From: Spirochaetales bacterium
GTDB taxonomy: Bacteria; Spirochaetota; Spirochaetia; SZUA-6; RPPD01
Direction of reading: 5' to 3'
Length of the DNA: 55,113 nt
Assembly (NCBI GenBank): GCA_016934415.1
Contig: JAFGSW010000055.1
Span: 1 to 55,113 of the forward strand
Part shown: positions 35,001 through 44,600 of the stretch, piece after piece
Numbering within the stretch: position 1 is the first letter of the stretch
How the letters are laid out: every line of letters starts with the position of its first letter
Made by a program: the position numbers and the translations under genes
Notes under the pieces: model-generated
Databases searched by the model: none
What the model was told of the DNA's origin: nothing
What the model saw: the letters and a program-made list of their open reading frames with translations, nothing else

Positions 35001-36002
35001 TTATGGAATAGACGCGCTGCTCGATATGTCATTTAGTTTGCCGATAAAAAATTCTTTACTTGTATTTTGTTCCCAGTTCAGGTCCTGTTTTGGATCATCA
35101 TAGCGTTTTTTATAATTATCAAAATTAATTGATAAAACGTCCACCATTGTTCGATTAACAGGCGGTTTTTTGCCCCTGAGAAAAACACCGAAAATCAATT
35201 CAGCAATGAACGCTAAAATAAAAAAAGGTAATTTCGGAGATGTTTTTTCCGGGATCGAGATATTCCGCATCCCGGCGATTATTCTTATTATTTCATGGAT
35301 TCCCAACTCAATTCCCTTTACGCTTATATATCGCTTGCCTGCGCACTTTTCATTCAAAACCGCCTTTATGAATAAATCGCAGAGTTCATCAACGTATATC
35401 ACCGGGGCATTATGTTCCCCGCCCCTAATAAATCTTATCGCGCCGTCGAGAATCGCCCGATTTATTTGCGGTAGAAATGATTTATCATAGCCTCCATATA
35501 TCAAACCCGGATAAATAATCGTAGCCTTAAGACGGTTTTTTTCCATATAACTCACTACTTTCTTTTCTGCCAAATATTTGCTGATTGCGTATGGGCTGCT
35601 TAAAAAACGAAAAAACGGATTAACTTTTAATGTAGAAATAGTTGAACAATATATGAGTCTACAAAACGGATTATGATGTATAATGGCTTCACATAGATTT
35701 TCAGTGCCGGAGATATTGGTCGCGGAATACTCTTTTTTTGTTGTATACGCGACTTGAGCCGCCAGATGAATACAGACGTCTATATCCTTAACGAACTCGG
35801 GGAGTGAGCTCGGATCGCGAATGTCCCCATAAACAAAATGTAATTTATGTGACAAGCCTTCGACACGTGCCGTGCGGCGAATCAATGCCTTAACGGTAAA
35901 ATGACGTTCAAGGAGCATTTCACCTAATCTTCTACCGACCCCCCCGGTAATTCCCGTCAACCCAATTTTCAGAGGTTTTTTCGTTTTCTTTATAATATCC
36001 AT
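35001..36002 (-). CDS. NAD(P)-dependent extended SDR (epimerase/3-beta-HSD-like)
   Basis: 333 aa. The Rossmann motif GLTGITGGVGRRLGE (near residue 13), the DIRD acidic strand, HLAAQVAY, catalytic Ser in YCSTIS and the YxxxK pair in SPYAISKYLAEK define an extended short-chain dehydrogenase. The C-terminal hydrophobic helix (FILAFIAELIFGVFL) resembles 3-beta-hydroxysteroid dehydrogenase-like members and may dock to membrane. The gene is AT-richer than most of the window. It is the last of a - strand group after two ene-reductase genes. Likely role: ketone/alcohol redox on a lipid-like intermediate; the substrate is unknown. Confidence 0.85.
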   Translation of the reverse strand: MDIIKKTKKPLKIGLTGITGGVGRRLGEMLLERHFTVKALIRRTARVEGLSHKLHFVYGDIRDPSSLPEFVKDIDVCIHLAAQVAYTTKKEYSATNISGTENLCEAIIHHNPFCRLIYCSTISTLKVNPFFRFLSSPYAISKYLAEKKVVSYMEKNRLKATIIYPGLIYGGYDKSFLPQINRAILDGAIRFIRGGEHNAPVIYVDELCDLFIKAVLNEKCAGKRYISVKGIELGIHEIIRIIAGMRNISIPEKTSPKLPFFILAFIAELIFGVFLRGKKPPVNRTMVDVLSINFDNYKKRYDDPKQDLNWEQNTSKEFFIGKLNDISSSASIP

Positions 36003-36178
36003 ATCAATTTCATCATTCCCGCCGCATTATTTTCAACTGTAGCAAACATCATTGACAGTACAAGGATATGCACTTGTCATGTCATTCCATAAATATTTTA
36101 TCAAATCCGCGCCGTAGTAGCGTATTCCCACGGACATGTTACTCTTACTCGAAATCTATTGGGATGATGCATTTTTCG

Positions 36179-37339
36179 CTAGTTTATCTCTCGATTTTTT
36201 CTCTGATAATCCGGGTTAATGGTACAATATACTCTGTCGGATTTTCGGTCAAAAAGATCGAGTATGCATTTATTGTCCCACAAGCATTTTCGAATCTCGT
36301 TCTCCCTATTTCCTTTCGTCTTCTTTACTATATCGTTATCAGCGAATTGGGCGCGCCCCATGCCTATCAGATCTACCATTCCTTGGGACAAATACATTTC
36401 CGCCTTTTCTATAGAATCAATAAATGAACAGTAACCGACGGGGATTGAAACATATTTTTTTATCTGATTCGCCTGGGCGATAAAAGCACTTGGTCCCTTC
36501 CGGGAATCGGATAAAAATTGAAATAATGTTTCCAAGACCCCAAACGATACATTAATGATATCGACGCCCGCGTTTTCAAGGAGGGGTGCTATTTCGGAAT
36601 AGTCTTCCGGCTCTAAACCATTTTCCACAAACTCATTCGCGCTAATGCGGACGTCCAAAATGAAATCATCATGTATTTGCGTTTTGATCTCTTTGATGAT
36701 CTCTAAAACAAACCTGAGTCGGTTTGCGATGTTCCCCCCATATTTATCATTTCTCTTATTGGAATAAGTAGACAGAAACTGATTCAACAAGTAACCATGT
36801 CCGCAGTGCAACTGGATGGCTTTCGCGCCCGCCTCTACCGCCCGACGGGCCGCTTTTACAAAATCATTCTTTACAATTTCAATGTCTTCCAGCGTCATTT
36901 CTCGAACGCTATAATTGGGGTCGAATTTGGCCGCCATTGGCGAAGGTATCGCGCTAGGAGCAATTCGTGGGACGCGAGAGGATATCGCCTGCCTTCCGGA
37001 ATGGCATAATTGAATAGACGGAACGCTTCCGTGCTTCACTATTTTACCAAATAACTTCCTCAGGCCGGGGATATATTTATCATCGCTAATATGCATTCTT
37101 CGATCATGGGCATATGATGAAGTGGCTCCGGATTCATCGGATATCACGGCCACTCCGGTGATGATCATACCGCAACCGCCTTTCGCCAGATTTTCATACA
37201 GGCGGAATAAATCTTCGGAAACGGTACCGTCAAGGTTTGCCCAATGGAGACTTAATGGGGGGAAAAAAATTCTGTTAGGGATAGTGATTTTTTTTATAGG
37301 GAGCGGGTGAAAAACAAACCGGTATTGATCGTTTTTCAT
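36179..37339 (-). CDS. Old yellow enzyme-family flavin reductase, altered Cys motif
   Basis: 386 aa, FMN TIM barrel: FHPLPIKKITIPNRIFFPPL, CGMIITG, QLCHSGRQ, LHCGHGYLLNQFLSTYSNKR (catalytic HxxH) and DLIGMGRAQFAD. It ends soon after a Cys-rich block, CLWDNKC...YC, so it lacks the C-terminal NADPH/FAD domains of 2,4-dienoyl-CoA reductase. In the downstream-aligned paralogue the block is CVWCHRC...FC. Here the second Cys is Asp, so a [4Fe-4S] cluster would miss one ligand. The ATG overlaps the preceding stop (ATGA), giving tight coupling. Substrate: an activated alkene, not identifiable. Confidence 0.87.
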   Translation of the reverse strand: MKNDQYRFVFHPLPIKKITIPNRIFFPPLSLHWANLDGTVSEDLFRLYENLAKGGCGMIITGVAVISDESGATSSYAHDRRMHISDDKYIPGLRKLFGKIVKHGSVPSIQLCHSGRQAISSRVPRIAPSAIPSPMAAKFDPNYSVREMTLEDIEIVKNDFVKAARRAVEAGAKAIQLHCGHGYLLNQFLSTYSNKRNDKYGGNIANRLRFVLEIIKEIKTQIHDDFILDVRISANEFVENGLEPEDYSEIAPLLENAGVDIINVSFGVLETLFQFLSDSRKGPSAFIAQANQIKKYVSIPVGYCSFIDSIEKAEMYLSQGMVDLIGMGRAQFADNDIVKKTKGNRENEIRKCLWDNKCILDLFDRKSDRVYCTINPDYQRKNREIN

Positions 37340-38493
37340 GACGCTTTCCTCGGTTTATATTTTTTATTCACTGTGCAAAAAACCTGTTTTTCGCCTTTTA
37401 AAGCGAAACTGAATAAACACCGATGGCACCATACGCATTTATCAACCGGCTGCCCGTTTTTGCTCTTTATTACCAAGAAAGGATCAGCGACTTGCGCTCT
37501 TCCCAAACCGATTAAGTCGATTTTGTCTTCCTTGAGCAGCCTTTCCCCCGTATCCAAAGAGGCGACGAATCCCGCATACCCGAAAGGCAATTTCTTTTTG
37601 GAATACCCCCGTAATTGATTCGCCGTATCTATTTCAGGCGCTTCGCCGATGGTCTTGATATCTCTCCTGAAATAAACACCCGTCGTTTCCGAGACGGTAA
37701 AACTTACATTCATCATATCAACACCGGCGTTTTCGATAATGGGGATTATTTCTTCATGATGTCCGGGGATAATCCCTCCATCGACAAATTCATTCGCGGT
37801 GATACGAATATCCAATGCGGCTTCATTGCCAATAGCCCGCTTTATGCCTTCGATGATTTCAACTACCATGCGAAGCCTATTCCGGACGCTTCCTCCATAA
37901 TGATCAGTCCTTTTATTCGCGTACGGAGAAATAAATTCGCTTAATAAAAACCCGTTTGCGGCGTGTATTTGAATAAATTTGAAACCGGCCTCAACAGATA
38001 AAATCGCGGAGCGGACAAAATCATTTTTCACCCGTTCAATATCCTCCATCGTCATCTCCCGTATACTGTAATGAGGATCAATACTCGCTTTCGATTTGAC
38101 GGGACATGGAATCGCGGAAGGCGCGTAGACGGGCATTTTCGTCCACGTCGTTACCGATTGTCTGCCAAAGTTCATCAGTTGTATCCCCGGTATGCTCCCA
38201 TAGCTTATGATTTTTTTACATAATTTCGAGAAACTTCTCATATGCTTTTTTTCGTAGATTTTCATCGATCTCTCGTACAATAAAGAGTCAGGCGATACCG
38301 CGGCACAACCCGTGATAATTAGTCCGCACCCCCCTTTCGCGAGATCAAGGTAAAAGTCGGTCAGTTTGTTTGATAAAGTTCCGTTTTTACGCGCCCAGTT
38401 AAAGCACCAAGGCGGGAAAAAAACGCGGTTTGGCAGTATAATCGGGCCAATCCTAATCGGCGAAAACAGCAAAGGAAAATTTGTATTTGCCAT
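37336..38493 (-). CDS. Old yellow enzyme-family flavin reductase with Fe-S Cys motif
   Basis: 385 aa from the ATG at 38493 (GGAAGAG upstream); a start five codons earlier has no advantage. FMN barrel motifs are LFSPIRIGPIILPNRVFFPP, CGLIITG, QLMNFGRQS, HAANGFLLSEFISPYANKR (HxxN) and DLIGLGRAQVAD. C-terminal CVWCHRC and VFCTVN give four Cys, as in the 2,4-dienoyl-CoA reductase branch that binds a [4Fe-4S] cluster, but the enzyme stops there, without the pyridine-nucleotide domains. It needs an external electron donor or direct NAD(P)H. It forms a pair with the following gene, possibly a heterodimer. Confidence 0.87.
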   Translation of the reverse strand: MANTNFPLLFSPIRIGPIILPNRVFFPPWCFNWARKNGTLSNKLTDFYLDLAKGGCGLIITGCAAVSPDSLLYERSMKIYEKKHMRSFSKLCKKIISYGSIPGIQLMNFGRQSVTTWTKMPVYAPSAIPCPVKSKASIDPHYSIREMTMEDIERVKNDFVRSAILSVEAGFKFIQIHAANGFLLSEFISPYANKRTDHYGGSVRNRLRMVVEIIEGIKRAIGNEAALDIRITANEFVDGGIIPGHHEEIIPIIENAGVDMMNVSFTVSETTGVYFRRDIKTIGEAPEIDTANQLRGYSKKKLPFGYAGFVASLDTGERLLKEDKIDLIGLGRAQVADPFLVIKSKNGQPVDKCVWCHRCLFSFALKGEKQVFCTVNKKYKPRKAS

Positions 38494-38680
38494 TGTAACT
38501 CTTCCCACAAAAGAAAACTATTTGTTCAAAATGCCATGAAAAATCAACCCTCACGGACGCATCGCAAAAACCCTCTTACCGACTGCGATGTATCATTATG
38601 CCGCGAATGGGCGTATCGGATTCCAAGAGCCATATCCAATCATGGATAGCAGTCACAGCCACTTGACATATAAAAAACAA

Positions 38681-39043
38681 TCAAGATATCAAATACTCTT
38701 TCGCTTCCTCCTCGCTGCCGAAATACTTAATGCTTGAGCGCGTCATCGTATTGTATAAATTTACGGCAAACTTTTTTATTCCCATGACCTTTCCGGTTCC
38801 GGCAATTATCGCCTGCTTCTTGTAGCATTTTATCGCTTCTTTCGTATCCTGGCCCCGTAAATAATCCATGACTTCCGTCGATAATGTCGTATCCCTAAAA
38901 TCGGCTAACAGATATTCATACTTATTCTGAATCACGACTTTATTCAGTTCGGACATGCTATTGATCAATTCTTGTCCAGCCAGTCCCCTGTGATCAGCAA
39001 AAATGATCTTTTTCCCCTTATATTCGATCAATTTGGCGCTCAT
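38681..39043 (-). CDS. SpoIIAA-like/STAS-fold protein
   Basis: 120 aa. Beta-alpha pattern with YEYLLADFRDTTLSTEVMDY in the middle and the ending GIKKFAVNLYNTMTRSSIKY then FGSEEEAKEYL, which resembles the SpoIIAA-like family (lipid- or partner-binding STAS relatives) where FxxxxEAxxWL is the usual C-terminus. It has no catalytic motif and no signal peptide. It lies between the AfsA/PilZ fusion and the ene-reductases on the same strand. Function is unknown; the family call is moderate. Confidence 0.6.
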   Translation of the reverse strand: MSAKLIEYKGKKIIFADHRGLAGQELINSMSELNKVVIQNKYEYLLADFRDTTLSTEVMDYLRGQDTKEAIKCYKKQAIIAGTGKVMGIKKFAVNLYNTMTRSSIKYFGSEEEAKEYLIS

Positions 39044-39296
39044 TTTCGCCTCCCTTAAGAAAGTATGGTAATAAGTCTATCCATTAAAAATCAAAAATCA
39101 AATGATTTAATCGCCGTATCAGGTTACCGCTTTGCACGCGCTCCACGCTGGCTCGATAGTTTTGCCGGCCTTTTATCTCGATACGCCGGCCCCTCTCGAT
39201 ATTTTGCGTATAGTGATTATCCGACCGCCATGAACCGAACCGGCTCATAATGGCTTTTTGCCTCCCGACAAACCAAATTATTTCTCGGGTTGTTTA
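39044..39296. other. Spacer between the AfsA/PilZ and SpoIIAA-like genes
   Basis: No gene. It presumably holds the SpoIIAA-like gene promoter, but no strong pair of boxes is evident. Confidence 0.5.
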
Positions 39297-40556
39297 TCAT
39301 ACGAACTCACGGCGCTCCTCGACTATGCATTGCCGGCAAATCAGCGCGTGGAGGGCTTCCAGGTCTTTTTCCTCCATCTTCACGCTCCGCAGACCGTACA
39401 CTGTTTCACCGAAATGATCGGAGTGCCAGACTATTCGGTACCGTCCGCGAATGGTCTGCCCGTCGACTTCATCGAGGGTGATGTCCAGCAGCCGCTCTTT
39501 TTCGTCGAACGCTCCCCCTTTCACACTGATCCCGATACCCTCCATGGAAAGGTTGACAAGCGTCGCCTCCGCTTGGCGCCCGCTGCCGGCCGCCCGGACA
39601 TGAAGCCGGTACGGCTTGTCGCTCAAAGGAATAAAACGCGACTGCTTGAGTTCCGCGATCTGGTCCTCCCGAATGTAACTGAACAGGTTCGAGTCGATAC
39701 AATTGCCGGTGAACCTGAATTCCGCCAGGCGTTTGCCCCCCTGGAAAACCTCGGCGAGGACCTCCTGGCATTTCCAAAAACCCCGACGGTTCGTCTTCAA
39801 GGATATCGTAGTGCTCCGGAAGAGAACCGGGTAATTCATGTTCACGTAGCTCGTAAATCGGCAACTCATGGAATTGATGATGATCTGGGTATCCGCAAAC
39901 GGCACTTTGCCGAACTGGTGACTGCATGCGAGAAGGAATTGGCGGACGGTTTCGATCAGCATGATTGCGGGAACATGATCGTTGGGGTGCTCGAAGAAAA
40001 AGGGGTGCCCGGTGTTGATGAACATATTGGCCAAAAAAATGTTCCGCTTTCCAGACAGCGGCACTTTTTCCATGATCGCGGACAGGTAGGTCTTTTCTTC
40101 ATAATTGACAAACAGGTCCCAAGCTTTGAGTGAAGAAACGAGGAAATTGTCGAACGGCTCGGCGATATCTTCTATCAGCTGATAATATACTCCCTCGCCG
40201 TCTTCTTGCCGGACGTACAGCGAGGCGATAAGTTCCTTTTCCCAATGGTTCTTTTTCTCCGCCAAAAGCGAGGTATATTCCCCCTCGGAAAGATATTGAA
40301 TGGCCGGTAAGTAGCGAATCGCGTATAGATGATTCTGCGCCTTTTTCTCGTTATTTCCGCGCGAGGGCGTGTAGGGCTTATAAAATTCGACGAGGAGGGC
40401 ATATTCTTCTTCATTAATGGTATTTTTGACAACCGTGTCAAAAACATGCTTTTCAATGATGAGGGGCACCATCCTGCGCAAGTTGCACAGGAATACATTC
40501 TCATCCTTGATTTTATGTACGTATTTTTTATCGATAATAACGCGGTCTTCAAGCAT
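39297..40556 (-). CDS. AfsA-type hotdog domain fused to a PilZ domain
   Basis: 419 aa. Residues 1-165 are not recognised. Residues about 172-290 match the A-factor biosynthesis (AfsA) hotdog domain: EHPNDHVPAIMLIETVRQF at 189-207 carries the DHVPxxxLxExxRQ signature, followed by the paired-strand pattern to RFTG. AfsA proteins of Streptomyces have two such domains and condense a beta-ketoacyl thioester with dihydroxyacetone phosphate; this one has one. Residues about 306-405 are a PilZ domain with RxxxR (Arg317, Arg321) and NxSxxG (Asn335-Gly340), the complete c-di-GMP-binding set. It has no signal or membrane segment. A HAD phosphatase lies upstream, with reductases downstream, all on one strand. 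Enzymatic activity and c-di-GMP control are inference from motifs. Confidence 0.82.
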   Translation of the reverse strand: MLEDRVIIDKKYVHKIKDENVFLCNLRRMVPLIIEKHVFDTVVKNTINEEEYALLVEFYKPYTPSRGNNEKKAQNHLYAIRYLPAIQYLSEGEYTSLLAEKKNHWEKELIASLYVRQEDGEGVYYQLIEDIAEPFDNFLVSSLKAWDLFVNYEEKTYLSAIMEKVPLSGKRNIFLANMFINTGHPFFFEHPNDHVPAIMLIETVRQFLLACSHQFGKVPFADTQIIINSMSCRFTSYVNMNYPVLFRSTTISLKTNRRGFWKCQEVLAEVFQGGKRLAEFRFTGNCIDSNLFSYIREDQIAELKQSRFIPLSDKPYRLHVRAAGSGRQAEATLVNLSMEGIGISVKGGAFDEKERLLDITLDEVDGQTIRGRYRIVWHSDHFGETVYGLRSVKMEEKDLEALHALICRQCIVEERREFV

Positions 40557-40730
40557 AAGGAGTGGATCTCTTCCAGTAAATGCTTAATAAAGCAAATTTG
40601 GCATCAGCCCCTGACGCATGACTCAATTGTAATTAAATAGTTTAATATTTTCAATATAAAGTTAATTTTATTAAATTTAACAAATAAGTTAAGGATGCGG
40701 AGAATCGATGGCGCAATTGCTGTCAGAAGT

Positions 40731-41432
40731 TCATTCGGACAGAGATTCGAGAACATCGAAAATTTCTCTGAGTTCCCTGCAGGAATATTTATAGCCGAAA
40801 TGATTCGGGCTGCGGACGAGAATGGCCTTTATCCCGCTTGATCGAGCACCCATCACATCGGCGATAAAGTTATCGCCGACCATCACGTAGGTTTCCGGCA
40901 GCGACGCGAGAGTCAATAGCACGGAACCGAAAAACCCATAGTGCGGTTTCTCATACCCAATCTCGGCGGAATTGAAGATCCGATCGAAATATCCGATAAG
41001 GCCCAAATTCTTGAGAAGCGTCGGAAACTCAGGCACATTGTTCGAAGCGACGTGACATCGATACGACTTTCGTGCGGTATGAAGCGTTTCCAGAGTATCC
41101 TCGTAGAGCCGCCATTCGGAAATATCAAGGCATTTCTCCCTAAAACGCGAGAATAACGAAGAGGCATTCACATGGGTCTCACCTAAAGACGATAGCGCAC
41201 CGCAGAATCTCCGTTCGAAATAATCCCACCAGGCCAGCCCCTTGAAGTATTCCCGATGAGGCGTTTCATAATCCTCCCACGGAAGCCCGAGTTTGAAAAA
41301 CAACGCAATAAGGTCCCCGGAAATTCCGCCCAACCCGTTTTCCAAAAGGATTTCACGCATGACCGAGGGCCAATTGCCTTGATAGTACGCTAATGTTGAA
41401 TCGAAATCAAAAAGCAAATGTTGGATGGTCAT
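40731..41432 (-). CDS. HAD-family phosphatase
   Basis: 233 aa. Nucleophile motif LLFDFDSTLAYY (DxDST), an alpha-helical cap (about 18-95), Ser/Thr motif HVASNN, and C-terminal GYEKPHYGFF (Lys) and MVGDNFIADVMGA (GDxxxxD) complete a Mg-dependent HAD phosphohydrolase of the phosphoglycolate-phosphatase type. The substrate is not readable. A -10 box lies so close to the ATG that the mRNA may be leaderless. It heads the - strand group that includes the AfsA-like gene, where a phosphatase could dephosphorylate a butenolide phosphate; this link is hypothesis. Confidence 0.87.
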   Translation of the reverse strand: MTIQHLLFDFDSTLAYYQGNWPSVMREILLENGLGGISGDLIALFFKLGLPWEDYETPHREYFKGLAWWDYFERRFCGALSSLGETHVNASSLFSRFREKCLDISEWRLYEDTLETLHTARKSYRCHVASNNVPEFPTLLKNLGLIGYFDRIFNSAEIGYEKPHYGFFGSVLLTLASLPETYVMVGDNFIADVMGARSSGIKAILVRSPNHFGYKYSCRELREIFDVLESLSE

Positions 41433-41438
41433 CGGTAT

Positions 41439-41468
41439 AGTATAAAAAGAAATGGCGCATTAAAACAA
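41439..41468 (-). promoter_or_regulatory. Promoter of the HAD gene, possibly leaderless
   Basis: On the - strand TTGTTT (41468-41463), 18 bases, TATACT (41444-41439), only six bases before the ATG at 41432. No ribosome site is present, consistent with a leaderless transcript. Confidence 0.45.
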
Positions 41469-41544
41469 GACGCGTCGTTCAGATCTCCCGCCCCCTCCCC
41501 CCACATTTTTACACCTTTTTTACATATCGTTCCCCCAACCGTAC

Positions 41545-41550
41545 TATAAT
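41545..41550 (+). promoter_or_regulatory. -10 box of the alpha-2-macroglobulin gene
   Basis: Consensus TATAAT. The nearest -35-like TTTACA is about 20 bases upstream, too far, so the -35 is uncertain. Confidence 0.45.
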
Positions 41551-41618
41551 GAATTATACCTAAGGGAAGAGCCGCCGCCGGCCCTTTCCGGAACATTTTC
41601 CGTCACAGGAGCCCGCCC

Positions 41619-44600
41619 GTGAAAAAAACCATCGTCCTGGGTAAAACGATTTTTTTGGCCTGCCTTTTCGCCGCCGCGTGCGTCAACGCTCCGCCCCAGG
41701 CCTCCCCGCCCCCCGCGGGAGATATACCGGCCGAGTTCGCCAAGGCGGAACAGTCCTTCGAAAAGGGTACGTTCCAGGCGGCGTATGACTCCTATGCATT
41801 GGTATATAAAGGAACGAACGACGCGGAGTTGAAGCTCAAATCGTTCTTCCGCATGTGCGAATCGCTCACCCACCTCTTCCGTTACGGCGAGGCGGCCCAG
41901 CTCCTCCTGGACACGCCCCCGCCCCAGGCTCCCCGGGACCGCGCGCGCGTGCTCCTCCTGAAAGCCGGGCTCCTGCGGAGTTTCCTCGACCAGTACGGCT
42001 ATCTCCTGGGCCGGAACGAGAGCGAGGAGTCGGACGAATCGGAAAACGCCTTTCATTTCACCCAAGAACAGGTTGAGTCTGAAATCAAAACATGCTGGGA
42101 GTCGCTCGCGTCGCTCAAGGACACGCTGAAAAGCATGAGTCTCAAGGACGAGGGATACTTCTTCCTGACGGAGGGGATCGACTTCGGCATGTTCCCGACG
42201 CTGTACGACTTTTACGTCCAGCGCCGGACCGACGGCCTCGTTTCCGGACAAGACGTATCCGAGACGGAAATAAGGTTTCTTCTTGGTGAAATCCTGCCAA
42301 AATACAAGGCATTTCCTCAAGTGATAAGAGCCGCCAACATCATGTCCGAAGCCGCCTCCTTCATGGCGGACGCATACCCGGAGAGCTCCGAATACTGGCG
42401 GGTGAAGCGTCTCGGCCTTCTTCTCGACGTCGGCTGGGACGTTCCCGCCGCCGCTCAAGCAAACGCCTTACGAGAAAAAATCGTCGCGGCGCTGCGGGAC
42501 GTGATGGCAAAGCTCACCCTCCCCGGCCCCAAGGCATTGGCCGGCGTCAAAGCCGCTGGGCTCCTGAACGTACCCGGGAAATACGTGGAAGCGCGGAAGC
42601 TCTGCGAGACCGTGCTCAAGGATTTTCCCGAAACTCATGCGGTCAAAAACGCCAAAGCCCTGCGGCAACAGATCATCAATCCCTCCCTCTCTCTTTCGAC
42701 GGCGACCATGACGGTCAAGGACCAGAAGAAGCTCACGCTCTCCGTCCGCAACCTGAGCAAGGTGTATTTCCGCGCCTACAAGATCAAAGGCGACGCGCTC
42801 GCCCGCCTGGAGAAGGATCCCTCGGACCTTTACACGCTCTCCTCCAGCAGCGTCGAGGGTGAAATCCCGAAATTGATCATGACGGGCGCGCCTGATTTTT
42901 CCTGGGAGACCGAAACGGGCGATCCCGGGAAACACGAGTATCTGAGCCTCACCATCGCGCCGCCCGCGCTCGGCGGGGGGATGTATTACGTCCTCGCCTG
43001 CAATGATCCATCCTTCGTCTCCGGGCAGACCCTTTTGTGCTCGAGCCTGGTCAACGTCACCTCGCTCGTGCTCGTCGCCGCTCCCGGGCCGACGCTCAAG
43101 TCGCGGACCGCCTATTACAACACGGTCGCGGGGCGCGGCGGAAAAGAAATCACCGATTCGCTGGCCCGCTACTACGCCTTCGACGCCGCCACCGGCGCCC
43201 AGGTGACGGGCGCGCGCGTCCTCGTCTCCTGGAACCGCGATTACGGCGCCTGGCGGCGCGCGGAGACGAAGACGGGCCCCTTGGGCGCCGGTCTCGAGCT
43301 CCCGACTTCGAACGTTCCCGGCGGGCACGGCCAAATCGGCCTCGCCCCGCTGGCCGAAAAGGGCGGTTCGTACGCGTACCTCGAAAACGCGCAGTCCCTC
43401 TGGCGCTACCAGCCGGACGCGATCGAGTTCTTCATCGAGACCGACCGGCCCATCTACCGGCCCGGCGACAAGCTCATGGCCAAGATCACGGGCGTGCGCC
43501 GGACAAGCGACGGCTTTCGGGCGCTCGACAAGGGCTTCACGGTGCGTGTGAAGGCCGCCGACCCCAATGGCAATGCGATCATGGGAAAAGACCTCACGGT
43601 CAACGATTTCGGGAGCGCCGACTGCGAATTCGATATCCCGCGCGGCAAGCTTCTCGGCGCCTACTCGCTCAGGGCGACCGCGGCGCGCGGCGTGCTCTCG
43701 GGTTCGGGCGGCGCGTCCTTCCGGGTGGAAGAATACAAGCGGCCCGAGTTCGAGATCACGTTCGACCCGATCGAAAAGCCCCTGCGTTTCGGTCGGCCGG
43801 CCGAGCTCTCAGGCTCGGTGAAGTACTACTTCGGCGGCGCGGCCGCGGGAGCCGCGGTCGAGTTCCGCGTCACCCACAGCCTCTACGTCCCGTGGTATTA
43901 CCGTTCCTGGTTCTGGTGGGGCTACCGGCCCGAGTCCAAGGAAACCGCCTCCGGCACGATCATCACCGACGACGAGGGGAAGTTCCGCATCGTCTTCACC
44001 CCGAAGGCGGAGGACGTTGATCTTCCGGATTGGATGAAAAACGGCCTGACTCCCGAAATCGCCGATTATTCCGTCACCGTCACGGCCCGGGATTCGGGCG
44101 GCCGAACGATCGAGGGCGCGACGAGCGCGCGGGTGGGGAAGGCCGGCTATTATTTCACAGCCGAGCCCGACAAGGGCTTCTATTTCGAGAAGGACCGCGC
44201 GGTCTTCAACGCGGCCAAGCTTTCCGTGAACGACCGGCCGCTGGCCGGAAAAGCCGGGTACGTGGTGCACCTGATCTCGAACCCGCAGCTCAAAAGCCTC
44301 ACAGAGCTGGGGTACTCAGGCGGACGGTCCGGATCCATCGGCCCCGGCGCGCCCGGCCCCGAGTTCCAGCTCAAGGACGCCGAGAACCTGGAGGTCACCG
44401 CCAGGGGCACAATGACGTTCGGGACAGAGGGGCGGAGCAGGCTCACTCTCGTCGACCTCACGCCCGGCGCCTACCGGCTCACCCTGACGGGCAAGGACGA
44501 CGAAGGCGCGGACGTGGTCTTGAACAAGATCTTCGTGGTCGCCAATTCAAGCGGCCGTGACGTGCCGCTCAATCTCGCCTCGGTCACCCTCTTTGAAAAA

